From NCBI GenBank assembly GCA_028281075.1, contig JANQKO010000260.1:1-19020 (forward strand): a DNA stretch of 19,020 nt, read 5' to 3'. The notes beneath the pieces were generated by a model. The model was given only the letters and a program-made list of their open reading frames with translations. It did no database searches and was not told the DNA's origin. Of this stretch, positions 12,857 to 19,020 are shown in pieces. The translations under genes and the position numbers were made by a program. How positions within the stretch are numbered: position 1 is the stretch's first letter; every line of letters starts with the position of its first letter. Source of the DNA: Alphaproteobacteria bacterium (GTDB lineage: Bacteria; Pseudomonadota; Alphaproteobacteria; GCA-2731375).

Positions 12857-14386
12857 GTGAGCCAGCAATCGAAGACGAGCGCGCCGGACGGCGACGTCGA
12901 GGCCCTGATGCGCGAAGCCGAGGCGCTGCGGCGGGCCGGCCGCCCGGGCGAGGCCCTGGCCCGCTATGAACGCGCCGCCGCGCGGGCGCCGTCGCGACCC
13001 GATATCGTGCTGGCCGCGGCCATGACCTTCATCGAGGCCGGCGACGACGCGCAGGCCCTGCGTCTCACCCGCGCGGTCCTGGAAAAGCGGCCGGACCAGG
13101 GCGACGCGCATCTGCTGCTGGGACATCTCGAATGCCGGCGCGGCCGTTTCACGGCGGCCGAGCAGGCCTATCGCCGCGCCGGCGAGCTGGCGCCGGACCT
13201 GGTCGGCGTCTGGGCCGGGCTCGGCAGCCTGCTGGTCGACCTGAACCGGCCCGACGAAGCGGAACCGGCGTTCCGGCGCGCCATCGCGCTGGCGCCGGAG
13301 GCTGCCGGCCTGCGCAACGCGCTGGGCGAGGTGCTGGAAAGTCTCGGCCGCTTCGACGCGGCCGAAGCCGCCTTTCAGGCCGCGCTGGACCGGGCACCCG
13401 ACTTCGTCGCCGCCCATGTCAATATCGGCAACGTGCGGCAGCGGACCGCGCGCTTCGCCGAGGCCGCCGTGGCCTACGGCAAGGCACTGGAGATCGATGC
13501 CGCCGCGCCGGGCGTGCACAACAATTTCGGGCTCGTGCTGCACAAGCTCGGCCGCCTGGACGAGGCCGAGGCCGCCCTGCGGCATGCCGTCGCCGACGCG
13601 CCCGACGATGCCATCGCGCACTACAATCTCGCCTGCGTGCTGTTGAAGCGGGGCGAGGCCGCAGCGGCGATCGCGGCCTGCGATGCCTGCCTCGCCTTCC
13701 AGCCCGGCAACGGCAGCGCGCTGTCGCTGCAGGCCATCGCCCATGGCCGGCTGGGCGACACCGAGGCGGCCGACCGGCTGATCGACTATGACCGGCTGAC
13801 GGGGCACGTGCGCCTGTCGCCGCCGCCGGAATACCCCGATATCGCCGCCTTCAACCGGGCGCTCGGCGCCGAGGTCCGGGCGGCGCCGACGCGCTATTCC
13901 GAGGCCGGCAGCGACGTCGCCCGGCAGACCCGCGACCTGTTCGTCAAGCCGTCCCCGGCGCTCGCCGCGTTCGAGCGGCTGATCGCCGAGGCCGTCCAGC
14001 GGCACATGTCGACCCTGCTGGCCGAGGCCGAACATCCGTTCCTGGGCGCCATCCCGGCCGGCTGGCAGCTTACCGCCTGGGCCACCATCCTGCGGGAAGT
14101 GCCGGCGCCGCAGATTTCGCACCTGCATCCGACGGCCTGGCTGAGCGGCGTCTACTATGTCGACCTGCCCGATGTGGTGCGGCAGGCGGGCGACCATGGC
14201 GGCTGGATCGAGTTCGGCCGGCCGCCGCCCTTCGTGCATGCCGAACCGACGCACGCGACCACGGTCATCCGGCCCGAGGAGGGCCTGCTGCTGCTGTTCC
14301 CGTCCTACTTCTACCACCGGGTGCTGCCGTTCGTGGCCGAACGGCCGCGGATTTCCATCGCCTTCGACGTGACGCCGGCGCGATGA
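12857..14386 (+). CDS. TPR-repeat protein with C-terminal 2OG-Fe(II) oxygenase-like domain
   Basis: The 509-residue protein has about eight tetratricopeptide repeats from residue 13 to about 285 (for example GRFDAAEAAFQAALDRAPDF and GRLDEAEAALRHAVADAPDD). A C-terminal domain of the PF13759 type follows: WATILREVPAPQISHLHPTA, WLSGVYYVDLP, GGWIEFGRPPP, LLLFPSYFYHRVLPF and RPRISIAFDV. Likely iron ligands are in HLH (422-424) and His487, with Arg498 for 2-oxoglutarate. TPRs bind partner proteins, so it may hydroxylate a protein or a bound small molecule; no substrate is known. Start is GTG at 12857, preceded by GGGGATGGTGG. It converges with the TRAP operon, leaving 27 bp. No signal peptide is seen, so it is probably cytosolic. 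Confidence 0.88.
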   Translation: MSQQSKTSAPDGDVEALMREAEALRRAGRPGEALARYERAAARAPSRPDIVLAAAMTFIEAGDDAQALRLTRAVLEKRPDQGDAHLLLGHLECRRGRFTAAEQAYRRAGELAPDLVGVWAGLGSLLVDLNRPDEAEPAFRRAIALAPEAAGLRNALGEVLESLGRFDAAEAAFQAALDRAPDFVAAHVNIGNVRQRTARFAEAAVAYGKALEIDAAAPGVHNNFGLVLHKLGRLDEAEAALRHAVADAPDDAIAHYNLACVLLKRGEAAAAIAACDACLAFQPGNGSALSLQAIAHGRLGDTEAADRLIDYDRLTGHVRLSPPPEYPDIAAFNRALGAEVRAAPTRYSEAGSDVARQTRDLFVKPSPALAAFERLIAEAVQRHMSTLLAEAEHPFLGAIPAGWQLTAWATILREVPAPQISHLHPTAWLSGVYYVDLPDVVRQAGDHGGWIEFGRPPPFVHAEPTHATTVIRPEEGLLLLFPSYFYHRVLPFVAERPRISIAFDVTPAR

Positions 14387-14413
14387 CGGCTGGTGGGTCC
14401 GAGGGCACGGCCG

Positions 14414-15790
14414 CTAGCGCGTCACGATCTCCGGTCCCATCAGCAGCGTCGGCAGCCAGGTCGAGATGATTGGCACGTAGGTCACCAGGATCAGGAACAC
14501 GAACATGATCCCGACCCAGGGCATGGCCGCCTTGACCACGTTGATCACGGACATGCCCGCCACCCCCGCCGTGACGAACAGGTTGAGCCCGACCGGCGGC
14601 GTGATCATGCCGATCTCCATGTTCACGACCATGATGATGCCGAGATGGATCGGATCGATGCCCAGCTCGATCGCGATCGGGAACACCAGCGGCGCCACGA
14701 TCACCAGCAGCCCCGACGGCTCCATGAACTGGCCGCCGATCAGCAGGATGATATTCACGATCACCAGGAACATGATCGGCCCGAAGCCGGCCGCCAGCAT
14801 CGCTTCGGTGATCGCCTGCGGAATTCGCTCCTCGGTCAGCACGTGCTTCAGGATCAGCGCGTTGGCGATGATGAACATCAGCATGATGGTCAGCTTGCCG
14901 GCCTCGAACAGCGTCTGCTTGGTGTCCGGGTGGAACCAGACCGTCAGCAGGCTTTGCGGCCGCCGCAGCAGCGACACCGGCTCGCCGTCGGCCCCGGCTT
15001 TCAACGGCCCCATGTCGCGATAGACGAAGTTGGCGATGAAAAAGGCATAGACCGCGGCCACGGCGGCGGCCTCGGTCGGCGTGAAGATGCCGCCATAGAT
15101 GCCGCCCAGGATGATCACGATCAGCAGCAGGCCCCAGGCCGCGTCCCGCGCCGAGGCGATCATCTCGCCCCAGCCGGCCCAGGGCTGCGCCGGCAGGTTG
15201 CGCCAGCGCGCGGCCACGTAGATGCCGATCATCAGCATCAGGCCGGCCAGCAGGCCAGGAATCACGCCGGCCAGGAACATGCGCCCGACCGAGACGTCGG
15301 TGGCGGCGGCATAGACCACCATGACGATCGACGGCGGGATCAGAATGCCCAGCGTGCCGGCGTTGCAGATCACGCCGGCGGCGAAGCCGGTGGTATAGCC
15401 GACCTGCCGCATGCCGGCGATGACGATGGTGCCGATGGCGACGACCGTCGCCGGCGACGAGCCGGACAGCGCCGCGAACATCATGCAGGCGAACACCGAT
15501 GCGATGGCGAGGCCGCCACGGAAATGCCCGACCACGGCGATGGCGAAGCGGATGATCCGGCGCGCCACGCCGCCCGTGGACATGAAGCTGGAGGCCAGGA
15601 TGAAGAACGGGATCGCCAGCAGGGTGTAGTGGCCGTGAAAGGCCGAGAACAGCGTCTGCGCCACCGAGGCGAGCGAGGCCTCGGAATAGGCCAGCAGGAA
15701 CAGGATGCTCGACAGGCCGAGCGCGATGGCGATCGGCACCCCGATCAGCAGCAGCGCGATGACCAGCGCGAAGAGGATGGCGACTTCCAT
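14414..15790 (-). CDS. dctM: TRAP transporter large permease DctM
   Basis: The 458-residue protein is highly hydrophobic throughout, with about twelve membrane segments. It starts MEVAILFALVIALLLIGVPIAIALGLSS and contains the conserved loops ALSGSSPATVVAIG (about 107-120), GILIPPSIVMVVYA (about 148-161) and GMITPPVGLNLFV (about 395-407), all typical of DctM/SiaM. It forms the transport channel with DctQ and uses a sodium or proton gradient to import the substrate delivered by DctP. The ATG at 15790 lies 3 nt after the dctQ stop, and its ribosome site GGGAGGACTGA overlaps the end of dctQ, so translation is probably coupled. It is the last gene of the operon; no clear terminator follows before the converging TPR gene. 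Confidence 0.95.
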   Translation of the reverse strand: MEVAILFALVIALLLIGVPIAIALGLSSILFLLAYSEASLASVAQTLFSAFHGHYTLLAIPFFILASSFMSTGGVARRIIRFAIAVVGHFRGGLAIASVFACMMFAALSGSSPATVVAIGTIVIAGMRQVGYTTGFAAGVICNAGTLGILIPPSIVMVVYAAATDVSVGRMFLAGVIPGLLAGLMLMIGIYVAARWRNLPAQPWAGWGEMIASARDAAWGLLLIVIILGGIYGGIFTPTEAAAVAAVYAFFIANFVYRDMGPLKAGADGEPVSLLRRPQSLLTVWFHPDTKQTLFEAGKLTIMLMFIIANALILKHVLTEERIPQAITEAMLAAGFGPIMFLVIVNIILLIGGQFMEPSGLLVIVAPLVFPIAIELGIDPIHLGIIMVVNMEIGMITPPVGLNLFVTAGVAGMSVINVVKAAMPWVGIMFVFLILVTYVPIISTWLPTLLMGPEIVTR

Positions 15791-15793
15791 GGC

Positions 15794-16411
15794 TCAGTCC
15801 TCCCGCGTCCTGGCGTGTTCGACGACCTGCTCGGCCTCGTGGCTGGCGATCAGCGAATGGCCGCGGCCGGTGAAGACGCGCCAGGTCGCCTGCAGCAGAC
15901 GGTAGGTCAGCAGCGCCATGCTCAACGGCAGGATGAAATAGGGAATGAAGCGCGGCATCTTTTCGTAGCGCTCGCCCTCGTTCAGCCAGGCCGCCAGGAA
16001 CTGCAGGAATTCCGGCATCGGCACGTCGTCGGTCTCCAGGAACGCGCGCTTGGTGACGAAGGGATACCAGTAGTCCCAGCTCCCGATCAGCAGCAGGACG
16101 GCGAACGCCAGGCAGCACAGCACGGCGATGATCGACAGCACGCGGCGCGCCGCCGCCGGCAGCGCCTGGGTCACGACGTCGACGCCGATATGCATCGACT
16201 TCTTCACGCCGTAGGACGCGCCCAGCAGGACCATCCAGGCGAAAATGAAGACCGTGACCTCCAGCGCCCAGAGGATGTTGGCGTTGAACACGTAGCGCGC
16301 GACGACGTTCGCGAACGTCAGCAGCGTCATCAGTCCCAGAAGCGCGGCGATCAGCGTCTCTTCGATCTCGTCGAAGACGCGACCGAACGTGCCGCCTGAC
16401 GGCTCGGCCAT
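15794..16411 (-). CDS. dctQ: TRAP transporter small permease DctQ
   Basis: The 205-residue protein has four hydrophobic helices. The typical DctQ pattern is present: EETLIAALLGLMTLLTFANVVARYVFN near the N-terminus, then the WALEVTVFIFAWMVLLGASYGVKKSMHIGVDVV core (about 48-80). The latter contains the E...FAWMVLLGAS motif and the conserved H-I-G-V-D. It has a longer loop between helices 3 and 4 (about 115-155) than short DctQ members. It pairs with DctM in the inner membrane. The start at 16411 has a good ribosome site (GGGAGGGAACGCC). It is separated from dctP by 102 bp containing inverted repeats. Confidence 0.93.
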   Translation of the reverse strand: MAEPSGGTFGRVFDEIEETLIAALLGLMTLLTFANVVARYVFNANILWALEVTVFIFAWMVLLGASYGVKKSMHIGVDVVTQALPAAARRVLSIIAVLCCLAFAVLLLIGSWDYWYPFVTKRAFLETDDVPMPEFLQFLAAWLNEGERYEKMPRFIPYFILPLSMALLTYRLLQATWRVFTGRGHSLIASHEAEQVVEHARTRED

Positions 16412-16425
16412 GGCGTTCCCTCCCC

Positions 16426-16477
16426 GGTTGCCACAGTCATTATGGCGAACCGCGCGCCAGGTTGTCCCGGTCGCGCG
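16426..16477 (-). other. Hairpin-forming dctP-dctQ intercistronic region
   Basis: CGGTTGCCA (16425-16433) can pair with TGGCGAACCG (16443-16452) around one bulged G. A second stem uses CGCGCG at 16451-16456 and 16472-16477, which is mutually exclusive with the first at its base. Such structures after dctP could stabilise or partly end the message so that more binding protein than permease is made (inference). Confidence 0.4.
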
Positions 16478-16513
16478 ATCCGCGGCGTTATCGTTGCATG
16501 ATCGGGAAGACGG

Positions 16514-17515
16514 TTAGCTGCCCCTGTTGGCCGCCATCGCCGCCTCGATCAGCTCGGCCCCGATGTCCTTCTCGAACTTCTTCCAGACCGGCGTCAGGGC
16601 GTCGACCCAGGCCTGGCGCTGTTCGGCCGTCAGCGTGCGGACGGTGCCGCCCGACTCGATGATCTTCTGCTTGTTGGCCTCGTTGACCTCGGTCGACTTC
16701 TGGTTCCGCGTCGTCGTCACCTCGGTCAGGATGGTCGCGAACTGGTCACGGACGTCGGCCGGCAGGTCCGCCCACCATTCTGTCGAGGTCACCACCAGAT
16801 AGTCGATGATGCCGTGGTTGGTCTCGGTGACGCCGTCCTGCACCTCGAAGAACTTCTTGCCGTAGATGTTGGACCAGGTGTTCTCCTGACCGTCGATGAC
16901 GCCGGTCTGCAGGCCGCCATAGACCTCCTTGAACGACATCTTCTGCGGATTGGCGCCGAGCTCGTTGAACTGCGCCACCAGCACGTCGGACGGCTGCACG
17001 CGGAACTTCAGGCCGTCGGCGTCGGCCGGCTTGATCAGCGGCCGGTTGGCCGACATCTGCTTCATGCCATTATGCCAGAAGGCCAGGCCCTGCAGGCCGC
17101 GCCGCTTCATGGCGTTCTTCAGCTTCTCGCCGGCGGCCGAGTTCTGGAACCGGTCGACGGCCTGGATGTCGTTGAACAGGAACGGCAGGTCGAAAATGCG
17201 GTACTTCTTGGTGAACTTCTCGAACTTCGACAGCGACGGCGCGGCCAACTGCACGTCGCCCTGCAGCAGCGCCTCCAGCACCTTGTTGTCGTCGTAGAGG
17301 CTGGAGTTCGGGAACACTTCCATGCAGGCCTTGCCGTTCATCTCGGTGTTCACGCGCTGCTCCAGCAGCGACGCGGCGATGCCCTTGGGATGCTTGTCGG
17401 TGTTGGTGACGTGGCTGAACTTGATGACCGTTTCGCCCGGGTCGCAGTTCGCGTAGGCGGGCGCGGTGGCCAGGACCAGTGCCGCCCCGGCGACGGCAAC
17501 GAGACTCTTCCGCAT
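16514..17515 (-). CDS. dctP: TRAP transporter substrate-binding protein DctP (C4-dicarboxylate type)
   Basis: The 333-residue protein begins with a Sec signal peptide (MRKSLVAVAGAALVLATAPAYA, cleavage likely after Ala22) and is exported to the periplasm. It captures the ligand there and passes it to DctQM. The core LKFRVQPSDVLVAQFNELGA (169-188) supplies Arg172, the family's carboxylate-binding arginine, and SFKEVYGGLQTGVIDGQENT (194-213) with Asn212 matches the ligand-site loop. SNIYGKKFFEVQDGVTETNH (215-234) is close to the DctP of Rhodobacter capsulatus, which binds malate, fumarate and succinate, so C4-dicarboxylates are the probable cargo. The ATG at 17515 has a strong ribosome site (AGGGAGGATC). 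A sigma-54 promoter lies about 71 bp upstream. Confidence 0.95.
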   Translation of the reverse strand: MRKSLVAVAGAALVLATAPAYANCDPGETVIKFSHVTNTDKHPKGIAASLLEQRVNTEMNGKACMEVFPNSSLYDDNKVLEALLQGDVQLAAPSLSKFEKFTKKYRIFDLPFLFNDIQAVDRFQNSAAGEKLKNAMKRRGLQGLAFWHNGMKQMSANRPLIKPADADGLKFRVQPSDVLVAQFNELGANPQKMSFKEVYGGLQTGVIDGQENTWSNIYGKKFFEVQDGVTETNHGIIDYLVVTSTEWWADLPADVRDQFATILTEVTTTRNQKSTEVNEANKQKIIESGGTVRTLTAEQRQAWVDALTPVWKKFEKDIGAELIEAAMAANRGS

Positions 17516-17585
17516 CGGAGATCCTCCCTTGGTGCAGAATGACGGCCGGACATAACGGCCGCGGTTGATTATGCGGTCCTGTTAA

Positions 17586-17600
17586 GCAAGTGACGTGCCA
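17586..17600 (-). promoter_or_regulatory. Sigma-54 (RpoN) -24/-12 promoter of dctPQM
   Basis: On the minus strand the sequence reads TGGCAC-GTCAC-TTGC-TT, a perfect match to the RpoN consensus TGGCAC-N5-TTGC. Transcription should start about 12 nt past the GC, near 17574, leaving a leader of about 60 nt before the dctP ATG. The adjacent upstream gene encodes a DctD-like sigma-54 activator, which supports function. Confidence 0.85.
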
Positions 17601-17663
17601 TTCGGGGCGGCGCCGTCACGGCAAGACGCGGGACCGTCGGGATTCCAAGGGGTTTCATGCCGA

Positions 17664-17717
17664 TTCACCCGCGGCTTCGCGGCGGCGACCGGCTCCGGAA
17701 CGGGTCGGGGTTCACCC
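17664..17717. promoter_or_regulatory. Possible activator-binding region upstream of the sigma-54 promoter
   Basis: Two direct repeats, TTCACCCGCGG (17664-17674) and TTCACCC-AT-CGCGG (17711-17724), lie 47 bp apart and about 65-125 bp upstream of the promoter. Nearby are a small dyad CCGCG-GCTT-CGCGG and an imperfect dyad GACCGG...CGGGTC. These are candidates for a DctD-type enhancer but are not diagnostic. Confidence 0.25.
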
Positions 17718-17764
17718 ATCGCGGCCGGCGGATGTGTCGCCGTCCACCCAGGCCCGCCGCCGGT

Positions 17765-19020
17765 TCAGCCCTCCGCCGCCGGTACGGCCAGGCCGTGGCG
17801 CTGCATCTTGTCGTAAAGCGTCTTGCGAGAAATGCCGAGGGCCTCGTAGGTCGCCTTCAGGCTGCCGCCGTTCCGGGCCAGCATCTGCTGGATGATCAGG
17901 CGTTCGACGTCGGCGAGCTGCGCCGGCAGCGACCGCGCCGTCAATGCCGTCGGCGCCGCCGCCGCGTCGCCCGGTCCGATGTCGATGCTGAAGCCGAGCG
18001 TGAACCGCATGGCCACGTTCTGCAGCTCGCGGACGTTGCCGGGCCAGTCATGCGCCGTCAGCAGGCCCAGCGCCGCGACGCCGGGCGGCTGCGGATCGCG
18101 CTTGAAACGTGCCGCGAACTGCTGCTGAAAATGCGCGAACAGCAGCGGGATGTCGTCCCGCCGCTCCCGCAACGGCGGCACCGTCAGGGTCAGCACGTTG
18201 AGGCGGTAATAGAGGTCAGCTCTGAACGCGCCGCGGTCGGCCGCCGCCTGCAAGTCCTCCTTGGCCGCGGCGACGACGCGGATGTCGATGTCGATCTCCT
18301 CGTTCGCCCCCAGTCGCACGACCTTGCGGTCCTGCAGCACCCGCAGCAGGCGCGTCTGCAGGTCGAGCGGCATGCTCTCGATCTCATCCAGGAACAGCGT
18401 GCCGCCGCCGGCATACTCGAACCGGCCGGTCCGCGCCTTCACGGCGCCGGTGAAGGCGCCGGCCTCGTGGCCGAACAGCTCGCTCTCGATGATCGTCTCC
18501 GGCAGGGCGCCGCAATTGATCGGCACGAACCGCGCCTCGCGCCGCGGCGAGAGCTCGTGCAGGCTGCGCGCGACAAGCTCCTTGCCGGTGCCGGTCTCGC
18601 CCAGCACCAGCACGTCGGCGTCGGTCTCCGCGAAGCCGGCGATCTGCTCGCGCAGCCGGCGCATCGCCGGCGTCTGTCCGACCAGCCGCCGTTCCAGCGC
18701 CGAGCCCGCCGACAGCGTCTCCTTCAGCGTCCGGTTCTCCAGCACCAGCCGCCGCTTCTCCAGGGCGCGCCGGACCGCCTCGACCAGCCGCTCGTTGGCG
18801 AACGGCTTCTCGATGAAGTCGTAGGCGCCGTCGCGCAGGGCGCGGACCGCCATCGCGATGGCGCCATGGCCGGTGATCAGGATCACCGTCAGCTCGGGAT
18901 CGCGCGTCAGCACGTCGGCCATCAGCGCCAGGCCGTCGCCCTCGCCCATCTTGACGTCGCTCACCACCACGCCCGGCCATGCCCGGCCGACCGCGTCGGG
19001 CGCGCCGGCCGCCGACGCGA
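17765..19020 (-). CDS. dctD: Sigma-54-dependent response regulator, DctD-like (N-terminus beyond window)
   Basis: The frame runs off the right edge, so the first part of the receiver domain is missing. What is seen begins in the receiver with GVVVSDVKM, where Asp is the likely phospho-acceptor, followed by the Thr/Lys switch segments LITGHG and IEKPF. The AAA+ domain has Walker A GETGTGKE, the sigma-54 loop GAFTGA (in FGHEAGAFTGAVKA), Walker B GTLFLDEIESM and FRADLYYRLNV. A Fis-type HTH closes the protein (LKATYEALGISRKTLYDKMQ). DctD is activated by the sensor kinase DctB and opens RpoN promoters of dicarboxylate transporters; the sigma-54 site before dctP is the obvious target. The DNA reads open to 19020 in this frame. 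A sensor kinase gene may lie beyond. After the stop, CCGGCGG/CCGCCGG arms (17725-17763) lack a T-run. Confidence 0.93.
   Translation of the reverse strand, partial: ASAAGAPDAVGRAWPGVVVSDVKMGEGDGLALMADVLTRDPELTVILITGHGAIAMAVRALRDGAYDFIEKPFANERLVEAVRRALEKRRLVLENRTLKETLSAGSALERRLVGQTPAMRRLREQIAGFAETDADVLVLGETGTGKELVARSLHELSPRREARFVPINCGALPETIIESELFGHEAGAFTGAVKARTGRFEYAGGGTLFLDEIESMPLDLQTRLLRVLQDRKVVRLGANEEIDIDIRVVAAAKEDLQAAADRGAFRADLYYRLNVLTLTVPPLRERRDDIPLLFAHFQQQFAARFKRDPQPPGVAALGLLTAHDWPGNVRELQNVAMRFTLGFSIDIGPGDAAAAPTALTARSLPAQLADVERLIIQQMLARNGGSLKATYEALGISRKTLYDKMQRHGLAVPAAEG

Noticed and set aside
12836..14317. 493-codon minus-strand frame antisense to the TPR-oxygenase gene
   Set aside because: No motif and shadow composition; the plus strand carries clear TPRs and an oxygenase domain.
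14265..16118. 617-codon minus-strand open frame overlapping dctM in another frame
   Set aside because: Out-of-frame reading of dctM and dctQ; Arg/Gly/His-rich with no family resemblance.
14393..16399. 668-codon plus-strand open frame across dctM/dctQ
   Set aside because: The translation is dominated by His, Asp, Gln and Arg, and it is antisense to two well-recognised permease genes.

Overview
This is a GC-rich window from a bacterial chromosome. Codon use, the twin-arginine aldo/keto reductase, the DctPQM/DctD set and the style of intergenic repeats suggest an alphaproteobacterium, perhaps of the Rhodospirillales or Hyphomicrobiales. That placement is inference; no rRNA or tRNA marker is present. 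Most of the window is ordinary accessory metabolism, transport and stress genes. Both ends cut through genes: a glutathione S-transferase at the left and a sigma-54 response regulator at the right.

Left part (1-6256). Four genes run leftward: the 5' end of a Nu-class-like GST, a PlsC-type acyltransferase, a Cys/Met-metabolism PLP enzyme and a luciferase-like flavin oxidoreductase. Divergent from these, a TTG-started amidohydrolase of the D-aminoacylase family is followed after 45 nt by a D-2-hydroxyacid dehydrogenase, probably as one operon. The amidohydrolase seems to lack part of the usual zinc-ligand set.

Middle part (6263-12605). A VOC-fold protein and a four-helix membrane protein overlap by 8 nt. 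Next come a palindrome-rich repeat block, a twin-arginine aldo/keto reductase with an eight-cysteine Fe-S tail, a bicupin protein overlapping a GST by 1 nt, a clear intrinsic terminator, and a divergent AraC regulator/LysE exporter pair. Between lysE and a small membrane protein gene lies a 411-bp non-coding element with 21-bp terminal inverted repeats that start with GTAA and a perfect 8-bp target duplication. It has the structure of a non-autonomous IS66-type element (MITE) and is the most distinctive object in the window.

Right part (12857-19020). A TPR protein with a C-terminal 2OG-Fe(II) oxygenase-like domain converges on a complete C4-dicarboxylate-type TRAP transporter (dctP, dctQ, dctM in transcription order). 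dctP is preceded by a consensus -24/-12 sigma-54 promoter. The gene before it encodes a DctD-like activator with the GAFTGA motif, so this is a self-contained sigma-54-controlled dicarboxylate uptake module. I found no phage genes, CRISPR array or RNA gene, and no gene cluster that clearly forms a new system.
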